Assembly (NCBI RefSeq): GCF_002943525.1
Contig: NZ_CP025394.1
Span: 8,385,001-8,449,000, forward strand
Origin: Kitasatospora sp. MMS16-BH015
Lineage (GTDB): Bacteria; Actinomycetota; Actinomycetes; Streptomycetales; Streptomycetaceae
Reading direction: 5' to 3'
Length of the DNA stretch: 64,000 bases
Part shown: positions 16,206 through 25,804 of the stretch, in pieces
Layout of the letters: every line of letters begins with the position of its first letter
Position numbering within the stretch: the stretch's first letter is position 1
Made by a program: the position numbers and the translations under genes
Notes under the pieces: generated by a model
Seen by the model: only the letters and a program-made list of their open reading frames with translations
The model's database searches: none
Told to the model about the DNA's origin: nothing

Positions 16206-19200
16206 TCATGCCGTGCCGGTCAGGCGCCAGATCTGGTTCCGCTTGTTGGCGAGGCTGCTCGCCGGATCGCAGGTCCACTGGTGGACGAGGGCGCCCGGGG
16301 TGGCGGAGACGCCGCTGACGTCGACGCACTTGCCGCTGTGGACGGCGACGAGCTGGTAATCCTGGCTGTTGCCGAGCGCGGTGACGGTCTGGAGGGTGAA
16401 CATCTGGTTGGTGCCGCCGCTGCAGGTCCACTGGATGACGACGGCGCCGTCGGCGGTGGAAGCGCCTTTGACGTCAAGGCACTTGCCGCTGGAGTGGTCG
16501 ACCACTGTGTAGGTGCCGGTCGCGCCGGCGACGGGGTGGAAGTCGAAGGTCTGCTCCTGGCCGCCCGTGCAGGTGTTCTGCCGGTACTGGGTGCCGTCGG
16601 CGGTCGACCTGGAGGGGTCCGCCAGGCAGAGCCCGCTGTGCTGCGCGACGGCGGTGGAGGAGAAGCCGGACGGCGCGCCGATGTGCAGGCTCGCGGGGGC
16701 GAAGGAGACCTGGTCGAGGTGGGGCGCCGAGCTGGAGCGCATGGGCTGTCCGAGGTCGCTGCCGCCGCCGGAGTAGACGACGCCGATGGTGGTGCCGTCC
16801 CAGTTGTAGAGCTGTGAGGCGGTGAACCTGACGGTGTTGGCGCCCTTGGTGAGGGTGACGGGGACGGCGTAGTCCTCGAACTGGTTCCAGTGCAGGGTGC
16901 CGGCGAAGTTCACGCGGGTGGCGGCACCGCCGTTGACGCTGACGTCGGCGTGCTCGGCGTACAGGTCGGGGTTGTAGTGGTTGGAGGGCAGTTCCTCGGC
17001 GTTGGCGTAGCGCATGGTCATGACGTAGGTCCCGGCGGCGGGCGCGTTGACGTCGAGGGTGAGGGAGTTGGCGGTTCCGTTGCCTATGCCGGTGACGACG
17101 CCGCCGTGGGCCTGGGTGTAGGTGGTGTCCACGGCGGCGGTGCCGGTGAGGGTGCCGTTCTCCGCCTGGTAGGTGACGACGTTGCCGGTGGTGACGGGGT
17201 CGGTGGCGCCGAACGGGGTGACGGCCAGGTCGTCCAGGGTGAGTGTGCTGCTGGTGCCGGTCACCTCGACCTTGTTGATGCCGCCGTTGAGGAAGACCCG
17301 GTTGGTGGAGGTGGACCAGGCGCCGGTGGTGGCGCCCGAGAGGGTCTGGTCGTCGACGGCCCTGCCGTTCAGGATCAGGGCGGCCTGGCCGGTGTTGCGG
17401 TAGCGGGCCGTCAGGTCCGCGTATCCGTCCCGCGCCGAGTAGACCCAGAAGGTCGCGGACTTGCCGGAGGTGAGGTTGACGGCGCCGGCACCCGACTGGC
17501 CCTGGCCGGCGTAGGTGACGGTGGCGCTGTCGGAGAGGTCGGCCTGCTCGGCCTCGTAGAGCGTGGTGCCCTGGACCGCGGGGTCCTGGTACTGAAGGTC
17601 GATCTTGTCGATGAGCGCGTCGCCGACGGTTGTCGCACCGTTGTCGCCGGTGGTGGCCAGGGTGATGGTGTGGCTCCCGGCGGTCAGGTGCACGGTGGCG
17701 TCGCTGTGCCCCCAGACGACCCACTGGAAGCCGACCGGTATGTCGATCCTGGTCGAGGCCCCGCCGTCGACCCGCGCGTACACGTTGGTCGGCCCCTTGA
17801 CGTCGGCGTCCTTGGCGTAGCTGTTGCCGAAGACCGACAGCTTGTAGTCGCCGGTGGTGGGGACGGAGACGGGGAAGGAGATCACGGTGCTGGAGCCGGT
17901 GCGCAGGCCGCCGACGTCCTTGCCGCCCGAGGTGGCGAACCTGCCGATGCTGGCGCTGGTGCCCTCGGTGTTGATGTTGTAGCCGGTGCCGGTGAGCGTG
18001 GCGTTCTCGGCTTCGTACGTGCCGGTCCAGGTGGAGTCGGAGGCGGTGAGGCTGCCGGTGCCGCCCGGGGAGACGATCACCTGGTAGGCGGACATCGTGT
18101 CGAGGGTGAGGGGGAGCGTGACGGAGCCGTCGGTGCCCACGGCGAGGTCCGTGTCGGAGAGCCGGGTCGGGGTGGCCGCCGCGCCGAGGTAGCCGCTGTA
18201 GCGGTCCTGGAAGACGCTGACGTGCACGGTGGTGCCGAAGACGGCCGGGTCGATGTTCTTGACGACCGTGGTGGCGGCGCCGCTGGTGCCGCCGCCGGCG
18301 AGGATGACGCGGGCCTGCTTCTTGGCCGTGTCCAGACTCGCCAGGCCCTGGAGGGTGTACGCGGCATTGGCCCCGGTGCTGGTGACCTTGACGGTGTTGC
18401 CGCCCTTCATGGAGCTGTACCAGTGGTACAGCCACCACTGGGCGTTGGGGGTGTTCTGGGCGGCTGCGGAGTCGCCGAGGTTGCCGTTGATGTTCCAGTA
18501 CGGCAGGTCGCCGTCGACCTTCTCGTCCTCGATGCCGGCGATCCACTGGACCATCTGGCCGGGATCGGTCAGGTGGTACCGGTGGGCGTACTCGTTGAGG
18601 TTGACCGGGATGGGGGAGGTGATCCCCGCGGCGGTCTCCACCGCGCGGTAGGCGTCGACGGTGCTGCGGACGCCGGCCGGGCTGCCCAGGGTGTGCCAGG
18701 TCACCACGTCGGGCAGGCAGTTGTTGGCCTTGCAGAACTTGAGGAAGCCGCTGAAGGAGTAGTCGGTGTAGCCGGCGGAGTTGGGCCCCGCCAGCCGGGC
18801 CGTGGGCCAGATGCCCTTGATGAAGGTGTAGGTCTGGAGCCATTCGGCGTTGAAGTTGGCCAGCGCCGGCGCGTTGCTGCCCATGCCCCTGAACCAGTTC
18901 AGGTCGGGCTCGTTGTAGGGGATGAAGACGATGTGGCTCGCGTACGGGCTGGCCATCGCCTGCTCGACCTGGGTCCTGATAGTCGCCTGGTAGGCCGGGT
19001 AGCTGGTGCGCTCGTAGTTGGCCCGGTAGACGTCCGTCATATAGATGAAGACGTCCCCGCCGCCGCTGTCCACGAAGGGCTTGGCGATCTCCAGGGCGTC
19101 CGAGCCCGGATGCTGCTGGCCGTCCTGGTACTTGGTGTCGGTGGTCCTCAGCCCCATCCCCTCGATGAGGTTGTCGGTCGGCACGTCCTGGCCGTAGAGG

Positions 19201-19400
19201 CCGTACAGCGCCCCCGAGGCGCCGCCGCGGAACGCCCCGGTGGAGGCGCCCAGGTCGACGGTGAGGGTGGGAGTGGTGGCGGAGGCCGGTGCCGCCGTCG
19301 CGGTGGTGACACCGGCGATGACGGCTACCGGGAGCAGTGTCGCGGCGACGCCGTGCAGGAGGCGCCTCGCGGTCGAGTGTCTCGGCCAGAGTCTTGACAT
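16206..19400 (-). CDS. Secreted clan GH-A (GH39-like) glycosidase with CBM35-like modules and ricin lectin
   Basis: A 1064-aa exported protein (signal peptide ending near PASATT). The catalytic barrel spans ~35-360, with acid/base Glu in FIPYNEPDLNW (~167) and probable nucleophile Glu in VNLNEYAHRY (~273), the clan GH-A pattern. Three beta-sandwich modules of CBM35/CBM6 type begin TYEAENATLTG (~460), LYEAEQADLSD (~613) and TYQAENGTLTG (~743); a ricin-B domain follows at ~917-1064. It is the last gene of the leftward locus, 19 bases after the preceding gene. Its lectin tail is nearly identical at DNA level to that of the gene at 21276-23129. Substrate is not assignable; the neighbouring transporter suggests oligosaccharide release for import. 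Confidence 0.75.
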   Translation of the reverse strand: MSRLWPRHSTARRLLHGVAATLLPVAVIAGVTTATAAPASATTPTLTVDLGASTGAFRGGASGALYGLYGQDVPTDNLIEGMGLRTTDTKYQDGQQHPGSDALEIAKPFVDSGGGDVFIYMTDVYRANYERTSYPAYQATIRTQVEQAMASPYASHIVFIPYNEPDLNWFRGMGSNAPALANFNAEWLQTYTFIKGIWPTARLAGPNSAGYTDYSFSGFLKFCKANNCLPDVVTWHTLGSPAGVRSTVDAYRAVETAAGITSPIPVNLNEYAHRYHLTDPGQMVQWIAGIEDEKVDGDLPYWNINGNLGDSAAAQNTPNAQWWLYHWYSSMKGGNTVKVTSTGANAAYTLQGLASLDTAKKQARVILAGGGTSGAATTVVKNIDPAVFGTTVHVSVFQDRYSGYLGAAATPTRLSDTDLAVGTDGSVTLPLTLDTMSAYQVIVSPGGTGSLTASDSTWTGTYEAENATLTGTGYNINTEGTSASIGRFATSGGKDVGGLRTGSSTVISFPVSVPTTGDYKLSVFGNSYAKDADVKGPTNVYARVDGGASTRIDIPVGFQWVVWGHSDATVHLTAGSHTITLATTGDNGATTVGDALIDKIDLQYQDPAVQGTTLYEAEQADLSDSATVTYAGQGQSGAGAVNLTSGKSATFWVYSARDGYADLTARYRNTGQAALILNGRAVDDQTLSGATTGAWSTSTNRVFLNGGINKVEVTGTSSTLTLDDLAVTPFGATDPVTTGNVVTYQAENGTLTGTAAVDTTYTQAHGGVVTGIGNGTANSLTLDVNAPAAGTYVMTMRYANAEELPSNHYNPDLYAEHADVSVNGGAATRVNFAGTLHWNQFEDYAVPVTLTKGANTVRFTASQLYNWDGTTIGVVYSGGGSDLGQPMRSSSAPHLDQVSFAPASLHIGAPSGFSSTAVAQHSGLCLADPSRSTADGTQYRQNTCTGGQEQTFDFHPVAGATGTYTVVDHSSGKCLDVKGASTADGAVVIQWTCSGGTNQMFTLQTVTALGNSQDYQLVAVHSGKCVDVSGVSATPGALVHQWTCDPASSLANKRNQIWRLTGTA

Positions 19401-19419
19401 GTCGTCATGTCCCTTCGCT

Positions 19420-21240
19420 TCAGCTCTTGCCGAGAAGGCGCCAGATCTGGTTCTTCTTGGTGCTCAGGCTGCTCGCGGGGTCGCAGGTCCACTGGTGGAT
19501 CGTGGCTCCGGCCGTCTTCGAGACGTTGCTGACGTCGACGCACTTACCGCTGTGCGCGGCGACGAGCTGGTAGTCCTGGCTGTTGCCGAGCGCGGTGACC
19601 GGGCTGAGGGTGAACTGCTGGTTGGTCTGACCGTTGCAGGTCCACTGCTCGATGGCGGCACCGTCGGCCGTGGACCGGCCCGCGACGTCCAGGCACAGGT
19701 TGCTGAGCTCGTTGACGACGGTGTACGTGTCGGCCTTTCCGGCGACCGGCTTGAGGTCGAGCATCTGCTGGTAGCCGCCCTCGCAGTAGTACTGCTGGTA
19801 CTGGGTGCCGGTGCGCCTGGAGAGGTTGGTGTCGTCCAGGCACTGGCCGCTGTTCTCGCTGAGCGCGACGGTGGAGATCGTGGTGTCGGACGGCGGGAGG
19901 AGGGTGATGGTGTAGCCGTCCGTGGCGGTGGACCAGGGGAGGGTCACCGAGGCGGCGTTGTTGTCGACGGTCAGATTGCTGTCGGAGACGGTGGTGGGCC
20001 CGGCGACGCCGTTGGCGTTGGAGAGGCGCTGGACGACGGCGCGGACCTGGCCGTTCTCCACCACCGAGGTGGTGTCGAGGTGGCCCAGGTTGACAGTGAT
20101 GTTACCGGTGTTGCCATTGCTGCCGAGCAGGATCTTCGCGTTGCGCGCGGTGTTGTCCTTGGTGGCGAAGCCGTCGGTGTTGGCGCCGGGGGCGAGGTTG
20201 ACCACGTTGCCGGTCTGGGCGCCGTAGTAGCGGTAGGTGAACCACTCGCCGCGCGGCAGGTACTGGCCCGTGCTGTTCTTGGTGAGCAGGTTCGCCTCGT
20301 AGTCGTGCAGGGCCAGGCCGGAGCCCCAGTTGCCGCGCAGGCCGTCGGCGCCGGCCCGCTCCAGGCGGCTGATGTACCAGGCGCCGCCGCCGGGGGTCTG
20401 CTGGGCGCGCGTGGCGTACTCGTTGATCTGGTACGGCCGTTGGTTGGTGAGGCCGTAGGAGGCGAGCAGGCCGTCCATGGCGCCGGCGGCGGCGACGGGG
20501 TCACCGGCCTCGGCGTGCCAGCTCCAGATGTCGGGGACGGCGTTGTTGGTCTTGACGTAGGGCAGGAACGCCTGCCACCAGGTGTTGTTCTGGGGGGTCG
20601 TGGAGTAGCTGGGGCCGACGATGAGCTGGCCGGGGAAGTCGGCGCGGACGGCGGCGTAGAATCGGGACCACATATGGAGGTACTGGCTCTCCGGCCGCCC
20701 CCAGAAGTTCTGGCCGTTGGGCTCGTTCCAGAGGTCCCACTGGACCGTCATGTTGTTGGCCCTGACGTCGGAGAAGAGCTGGTTGACGAAGGCGTCGAAG
20801 GTCGTCCAGTCACCGTTGTCGCCAGGGAAGGCCTGGTTGGTGGTGCCGTCGGCGCCCCACAGGTCGTGGGGGAGCAGGATGAAGGTGCCGCCGAGGGCGA
20901 CGGTGCGCCGGTACTGGGCGAGGGTGGAGTTCCAGCGGGTCTGGTAGTCGGCGAGGCTGGTGGCGTAGCCGCCGCTGTTGAGCTGGGCGCCGCCGGCCCG
21001 CTCGGCGTGCCACTTGATGTCCCGGTAGAAGTGGTCCTGGGGCAGTGACCCGTCGGGGGTCATCCCGTAGATGGTCCCCGAGGCGCGGTAGGTGGGGGCG
21101 CCTCCGGCGGTGGAGAAGTCGACGGAGACGGAGGTGTCGGCGGCGTGCGACTGGGCGGCGGGCACCAGGGTGGTGGCCAGGGCGGTCAGCAGGACGGCCG
21201 CGGAGGACACGGCTCGGGATGGCGTGGGGAACGACTTCAT
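19420..21240 (-). CDS. Secreted clan GH-A (GH39-like) glycosidase with ricin lectin, tandem copy 2
   Basis: A 606-aa exported enzyme. After the signal peptide (ending SHAADTS) comes a TIM barrel with acid/base Glu in VQWDLWNEPN (~168) and nucleophile candidate in YQINEYATRA (~270). A C-terminal beta domain follows, then a ricin-B domain at ~456-606 (SGQCLDDTNLS, YQQMLDLKPV, NQIWRLLGKS). It is a close paralogue of the gene just upstream (21276-23129), sharing long identical stretches such as LPQDHFYRD and GGTFILLPHDLWGADGTTNQ. ATG 21240 has AGGAG 8 bases upstream, and the ribosome-binding region is almost identical to that of the paralogue, showing the duplicated unit included it. Confidence 0.8.
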   Translation of the reverse strand: MKSFPTPSRAVSSAAVLLTALATTLVPAAQSHAADTSVSVDFSTAGGAPTYRASGTIYGMTPDGSLPQDHFYRDIKWHAERAGGAQLNSGGYATSLADYQTRWNSTLAQYRRTVALGGTFILLPHDLWGADGTTNQAFPGDNGDWTTFDAFVNQLFSDVRANNMTVQWDLWNEPNGQNFWGRPESQYLHMWSRFYAAVRADFPGQLIVGPSYSTTPQNNTWWQAFLPYVKTNNAVPDIWSWHAEAGDPVAAAGAMDGLLASYGLTNQRPYQINEYATRAQQTPGGGAWYISRLERAGADGLRGNWGSGLALHDYEANLLTKNSTGQYLPRGEWFTYRYYGAQTGNVVNLAPGANTDGFATKDNTARNAKILLGSNGNTGNITVNLGHLDTTSVVENGQVRAVVQRLSNANGVAGPTTVSDSNLTVDNNAASVTLPWSTATDGYTITLLPPSDTTISTVALSENSGQCLDDTNLSRRTGTQYQQYYCEGGYQQMLDLKPVAGKADTYTVVNELSNLCLDVAGRSTADGAAIEQWTCNGQTNQQFTLSPVTALGNSQDYQLVAAHSGKCVDVSNVSKTAGATIHQWTCDPASSLSTKKNQIWRLLGKS

Positions 21241-21275
21241 CGTGCGGCTCCTGGGAGAAGGGGGGCGGGGACCGG

Positions 21276-23129
21276 TCAGCTCTTGCCGAGGAGGCGCCAG
21301 ATCTGGTTCCGCTTGTTGGCGAGGCTGCTCGCCGGGTCGCAGGTCCACTGGTGGACGAGGGCGCCGGGGGTGGCGGAGACGCCGCTGACGTCCACGCACT
21401 TGCCGCTGTGGACGGCCACGAGCTGGTAGTCCTGGCTGCTGCCGAGGGCGGTGACGGGCTGGAGGGTGAACATCTGGTTGGTGCCGCCGCTGCAGGTCCA
21501 CTGGATGACGGCGGCGCCGTCGGCGGTGGAAGCGCCGTTGATGTCAAGGCACTTGCCGCTGTACTCGTTGACCACCGTGTAAGTGTTCGCGCGGCCGCCG
21601 ACCGGCCTGAGGTCGAGCATCTGCTGGTAGCCGCCCTCGCAGCTGTACTGCTGGTACTGGGTGCCGTCGGTGGTGCTGAGGTTGGTGTCGTCCAGGCACT
21701 GGCCGCTGTGCTGCGCCACCGCGACGGTGGAGACGGTGGTGTTGGACGGCGGCAGCAGGGTGACGGTGTACCCGTCCGCGGCGTCCGTCCAGGGCACGGT
21801 CACCGAGGCCGCGTTGTTGTTCACGGCCAGGGTCTGGTCGGAGACCGTCACCGGTCCGGTCACCGCGCCGCCGCTGTTGTTCGGTATGCGCTGGAGGATC
21901 GCGCGCACCCGGCCGTTCTCCACCACCGAGGTGGTGTCGAGGCGGTTCAGGTTGACCGTGACGTTGCCGGTGTTGCCGTTGTCGCCGAGCAGGATCTTCG
22001 CGTTGCGCGCGGTGTTGTCCTTGGTGGCGAAGCCGTCGGTGTTGGTGCCGGGCGTGAGGTTCACGATGTTCCCGGTCTGGGAGCCGTAGTACCGGTAGAG
22101 GAACCACTCGCCCTTCGGCAGGTACTGACCGGCGCTGTTCTTGGTCAGCAGGCCGGCCTCGTAGTCGTGCAGGGCGGGCCCGCCGCCCCAGTTGGAGCGC
22201 AGGCCGTCGGCACCGGCCCGCTCCAGGCGGCTGATGAACCAGCCGCCGCCACCGGGGTTCTGCTGCTCCAGCCCGGAGTACTCGTTGATCTGGTACGGGC
22301 GGGTGTTGGTCAGGCCCGCGGCGGCGAGGGTCGCGTTGGCGTTGGCGACGGCCGTGACGGGGTCGTGCGGGATGGCGTGCCAGCTGTAGATGTCGGGGGC
22401 GGCGTTGTCGGCCTTGACGTAGCTCAGGAAGGTGGTCCACCAGGTGTTGGCGGAGCCGGGCGGGGTCGCGCTGCTGGGGCCGACGATGAGCTGCCCGGGC
22501 GCCTTGGCCCGTACGGCGGCGTAGAACCGCGACCACATCTGCAGGTACTGGCTCTGGGGCCGACTCCAGAAGCCGTTCTGGTCCGGCTCGTTCCAGAGGT
22601 CCCACTGGACCGTCATGTTGTTGGCCTTGACGTCGGAGATGAGCTGGTTGACGAAGTTGTCGAACTGCGTCCAGCTGCCGTTGTCGCCGGGGAAGGCCTG
22701 GTTGGTGGTGCCGTCGGCGCCCCACAGGTCGTGGGGGAGCAGGATGAAGGTGCCGCCGAGGGCGGTGGTGCGCCTGTACTGGGCGAGGGTGGAGTTCCAG
22801 CGGGTCTGGTAGTCGGCGAGGCTGGTGGCGTAGCCGCCGCTGTTGAGCTGCGCGCCGCCGGCCCGCTCGGCGTGCCACTTGAGGTCCCGGTAGAAGTGGT
22901 CCTGGGGCAGCGAGCCGTCGGGGGTCATGCCGTAGAGGGTCCCCGAGGCGTGGTAGGTGGGGGCGCCCCCGGCGGTGGAGAAGTCGACGGAGACGGAGGT
23001 GTCGGCGGCGTGCGACGGGACGGCGGGCACCAGGGTGGTGGCCAGGGCGGCCAGCAGGACGGCGACGGTCGAGGCCGCTCGTCGTCCGGTGCGGGTCGTC
23101 GGCCGGGGACGTGTGGTGGGTGTCTTCAA
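21276..23129 (-). CDS. Secreted clan GH-A (GH39-like) glycosidase with ricin lectin, tandem copy 1
   Basis: A 617-aa exported enzyme with the same order as its neighbour: signal peptide (ending SHAADTS), GH-A barrel (WDLWNEPDQN; YQINEYSGLE), beta domain, ricin-B tail ending NQIWRLLGKS. The start codon is TTG: the leader AGGAGCCGCAC followed by TTGAAG aligns with AGGAGCCGCAC and ATGAAG in the copy, so this codon is the true start with a one-base difference. It lies 35 bases upstream of the second copy and 71 bases after the GH63-like gene, in the same operon. Which glycan it cuts cannot be told. Confidence 0.8.
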   Translation of the reverse strand: MKTPTTRPRPTTRTGRRAASTVAVLLAALATTLVPAVPSHAADTSVSVDFSTAGGAPTYHASGTLYGMTPDGSLPQDHFYRDLKWHAERAGGAQLNSGGYATSLADYQTRWNSTLAQYRRTTALGGTFILLPHDLWGADGTTNQAFPGDNGSWTQFDNFVNQLISDVKANNMTVQWDLWNEPDQNGFWSRPQSQYLQMWSRFYAAVRAKAPGQLIVGPSSATPPGSANTWWTTFLSYVKADNAAPDIYSWHAIPHDPVTAVANANATLAAAGLTNTRPYQINEYSGLEQQNPGGGGWFISRLERAGADGLRSNWGGGPALHDYEAGLLTKNSAGQYLPKGEWFLYRYYGSQTGNIVNLTPGTNTDGFATKDNTARNAKILLGDNGNTGNVTVNLNRLDTTSVVENGRVRAILQRIPNNSGGAVTGPVTVSDQTLAVNNNAASVTVPWTDAADGYTVTLLPPSNTTVSTVAVAQHSGQCLDDTNLSTTDGTQYQQYSCEGGYQQMLDLRPVGGRANTYTVVNEYSGKCLDINGASTADGAAVIQWTCSGGTNQMFTLQPVTALGSSQDYQLVAVHSGKCVDVSGVSATPGALVHQWTCDPASSLANKRNQIWRLLGKS

Positions 23130-23200
23130 GGTGCGGCTCCTCTGGGTGGGAGTGCGGTGAAGGGCGCCGGGAGCGGTCCCAGAGCTGGGGAGGCGGCCGG

Positions 23201-24937
23201 TCAGCGACCGGATCGGTGGGCGTGTGCCTCGGCGAGGAGGAGGTAGCTGCCGGCGGTCCAGGTGTAGGCGCGGTCACGCAGGCCCTCGCCGGTGAGGGCG
23301 TCGAAGTTCTCGGCGAAGCCGGACTTCTCGCACAGGGCGCGGAAACGGACGCTGATCTCGTCGGCCAGGCCGACGTGCCCGGCGCGGCGCAGGCCGTCCT
23401 CGATCAGGACGGTGGCGGGTGCCCAGATGGGGCCGCGCCAGTAGCCGTCGGCCTGGTAGCGGGGTGAGTCGGGCCGCTCGGTGGCCAGGCCGTGGGCGGT
23501 CAGGTGGGTCTCGATGTGGGCGGCCAGCCGGGTGCTGATCTCGCTGGGCAGGTGCTCGCCGAGGACGACGGGCATCAGGTCGAGCAGGCTGAGGCTGGTG
23601 GCGGCCGCGCCCGTGCGGGGTGAGCGGCTCTGGAAGCGTTCGCCCGTCCACAGCTCGTCGACCATGGCAGCCTGGAGGGTGTCGGCCGAGTGCGCCCAGG
23701 CGGCGGCTTCGTCGGCGCGGTCGAGTTCGGTGGCGAGCTCGGCGAGTTCGCGCAGTTGCAGGATCAGGAAGGCGGAGAGATCGGCGGTGATCCGCACCCG
23801 TCCGGGGTCGAAGGTGGTGGAGTTGTCCCAGCCGCTGTCGTTGCCGTGCTGGTAGTGCGGGAGCGTCTGTCCGGGTGCGCGCCTGGAGTCGAGCCAGAAC
23901 CTGCTCCACCGGGCCAGGCGGTGGTACGCCTCGGCGAGTTCGGCGCGGCTCAGGGGCTGCGGCAGGCGTCGCCTCAGGTGGCGCAGGGCCCAGCCGTGGA
24001 TGGGCGGCTTGACGAAGTTGTAGAGGATCTCGGAGTGGGTCACGGAGTCGGGCAGTGCGCCGCTCGCGTCCTGGTGGTCGAACATGATCTGGAACTGGTC
24101 CCAGGCCAGCTCCGGGGCGCCCGGGGCCAGGGCGAGCGCGTTGAAGCAGTGGTCCCAGCTCCAGACCTTGTCCATCCAGTGCTTGGACATCAGGACGGCG
24201 GGGCGCTGGAGGAACCCGGCCGGCCCGACCGTCGCGGACCACAGCACGTACGCCGCCAGCTCGGCGGCCGGGGTGTCCGGGGTGCGCCAGGGGGTGACGG
24301 CTTCGGCGAACTCGGTGAACCTCCGGTCGGCCCGTTCCGCCGTCCGCTCGTGGGTGCCTGACGGTTCGTGAGGCGCCCGGGCGCTGTCGAGCTCCTCGAC
24401 GGCCGCCTCCCAGCAGCCGGTGTCGTCGCCGGTCAGGGTCAGCCCGCGGTCGGCGGCCCCGAGCGACTCCACCCCGCGGACGTCCGCCTCCCGCCCGGCC
24501 AGCACGCTGACGCGGTAGCGCCGGCCGGTCTCGTAGGAGGTGAACACGTAGGAGCCGTCGAGCGGGTCGTGGATGAAGTACGTGCCGCTGAACGGCGTGA
24601 GCCGCTCGGCCGCGGCGCAGATCCGCAGGCCCAGCCCGGTGCCGCGCAGCCGCAGGGTGTCGGCCCGCTGGTAGGCCAGCTCGATCTGCCCGCCCTGCCC
24701 GGCCCAGGTCAGCCGCCCCGGAGTGGCGTGCCAGTCGGTCTCGACCCGCTCGCCGCCCGCCCCGGCGACGGGCACTAGGCGCAGCACGGGGTGCATGCCG
24801 CCCTGGTGGGAGACCAGGTGCAGGTCCTCGGCGCGGACGTGCTCGGAGACCACGGGTGAGAGGCCGAACCAGGAGCCGTGGCTGCTGAACGGGATCTCGC
24901 GGATGTTGAAGGCCGGGCCGGTCGGGGCGTCGGTCAT
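23201..24937 (-). CDS. GH63-like (alpha/alpha)6-barrel glycosidase, cytoplasmic
   Basis: A 578-aa protein without signal peptide. An N-terminal beta-sandwich (to ~200) is followed by an (alpha/alpha)6 barrel with KHWMDKVWSWDHCFNALAL (~255-275), QHGNDSGWDNSTTFDPG (~365), YQADGYWRGPIWAPATVLI and a terminal AYTWTAGSYLLL. These are hallmarks of the MGH/GH63 alpha-glucosidase-mannosylglycerate hydrolase group, with the Asp of SGWDNS a likely acid and a late Glu the base. It sits directly after the transporter genes (45-base gap), so it probably trims the imported oligosaccharide. The bond specificity is inferred only from the family. Confidence 0.75.
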   Translation of the reverse strand: MTDAPTGPAFNIREIPFSSHGSWFGLSPVVSEHVRAEDLHLVSHQGGMHPVLRLVPVAGAGGERVETDWHATPGRLTWAGQGGQIELAYQRADTLRLRGTGLGLRICAAAERLTPFSGTYFIHDPLDGSYVFTSYETGRRYRVSVLAGREADVRGVESLGAADRGLTLTGDDTGCWEAAVEELDSARAPHEPSGTHERTAERADRRFTEFAEAVTPWRTPDTPAAELAAYVLWSATVGPAGFLQRPAVLMSKHWMDKVWSWDHCFNALALAPGAPELAWDQFQIMFDHQDASGALPDSVTHSEILYNFVKPPIHGWALRHLRRRLPQPLSRAELAEAYHRLARWSRFWLDSRRAPGQTLPHYQHGNDSGWDNSTTFDPGRVRITADLSAFLILQLRELAELATELDRADEAAAWAHSADTLQAAMVDELWTGERFQSRSPRTGAAATSLSLLDLMPVVLGEHLPSEISTRLAAHIETHLTAHGLATERPDSPRYQADGYWRGPIWAPATVLIEDGLRRAGHVGLADEISVRFRALCEKSGFAENFDALTGEGLRDRAYTWTAGSYLLLAEAHAHRSGR

Positions 24938-24982
24938 CGCAGGGGCGCTCGTTTCTCGTGCGGGGCTGGGGGTGACGGCAGG

Positions 24983-25804
24983 TCAGTCCTTGACGGCTCC
25001 GGCGGTGACGCCGGCGGCGACGTAGCGCTGGGCCAGGACGAGGATCAGCGCGGTGGGGATCGAGGCGACCACGGCGGTGGCCATGATGGCGTTCCACTGC
25101 TGGTTGTTGTTGCCGATGTAGTGGTAGATCCCCAGCGTGATCGGCTGGTGGGCGCCGCCGCCGTCCAGGGTGCTGGCGAAGACGAAGTCGGACCAGGACC
25201 AGAGGAACGCGAACAGCGAGACGGTGACGATCGCGTTGCGGCTCATCGGCAGGACGATCGACCAGAAGGTCCGCAGGGTGCCCGCGCCGTCGGTCCGGGC
25301 GGCCTGGAGCAGTTCGCCGGGGATGCCGCTCATGAACGCGGTGAAGATCAGCACGGCGAACGGGACGGCGATCGTGGAGTCGGCGACGATCAGGCCCGGC
25401 ACGGAGTGCAGCATCCCGAGCTTGAGGTAGATGGTGTAGAAGCCCATCGCCATGATGATGCCGGGGATCATCTGGGCGGTCAGCAGCACGAAGCCGAGGG
25501 CTCCGCCACCGCGCGGGCGCAGCTTCGCCAGCGCGTAGCCGGCGGGTGCGGCGAGGGCCACGGTGAGGGCGACGGTGCCCAGCGCGATGACCAGGCTGGT
25601 TCCCAGGTACGGGAGTTGCTGGTCCAGGACGGCCCGGTAGCCCTCCAGCGTGCCGTGGGCCGGGAACCAGTCCGGTGGGGACTTGCGCATGTCCTGGTCG
25701 CGGGTGAAGGAGACGTTCAGCATCCAGTAGACCGGGAAGAGCATCAGCGCGGTGAGCAGGAGGCCGGTCGCGGTCTTCCACCAGGTGGTGCGTCGTGTGG
25801 TCAT
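24983..25804 (-). CDS. Sugar ABC transporter permease, MalG type
   Basis: A 273-aa inner-membrane protein with six hydrophobic helices, starting at the first one (TGLLLTALMLFPVYWMLNVS). The ATPase-contacting EAA-like loop reads LLQAARTDGAGTLRTFWSIV followed by LP. It should form a heterodimeric channel with the permease encoded just upstream; start and stop overlap by 4 bases (ATGA). No dedicated ATPase gene is seen in the locus, so a shared MsiK-type ATPase encoded elsewhere is likely, as usual in Streptomyces. Confidence 0.9.
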   Translation of the reverse strand: MTTRRTTWWKTATGLLLTALMLFPVYWMLNVSFTRDQDMRKSPPDWFPAHGTLEGYRAVLDQQLPYLGTSLVIALGTVALTVALAAPAGYALAKLRPRGGGALGFVLLTAQMIPGIIMAMGFYTIYLKLGMLHSVPGLIVADSTIAVPFAVLIFTAFMSGIPGELLQAARTDGAGTLRTFWSIVLPMSRNAIVTVSLFAFLWSWSDFVFASTLDGGGAHQPITLGIYHYIGNNNQQWNAIMATAVVASIPTALILVLAQRYVAAGVTAGAVKD

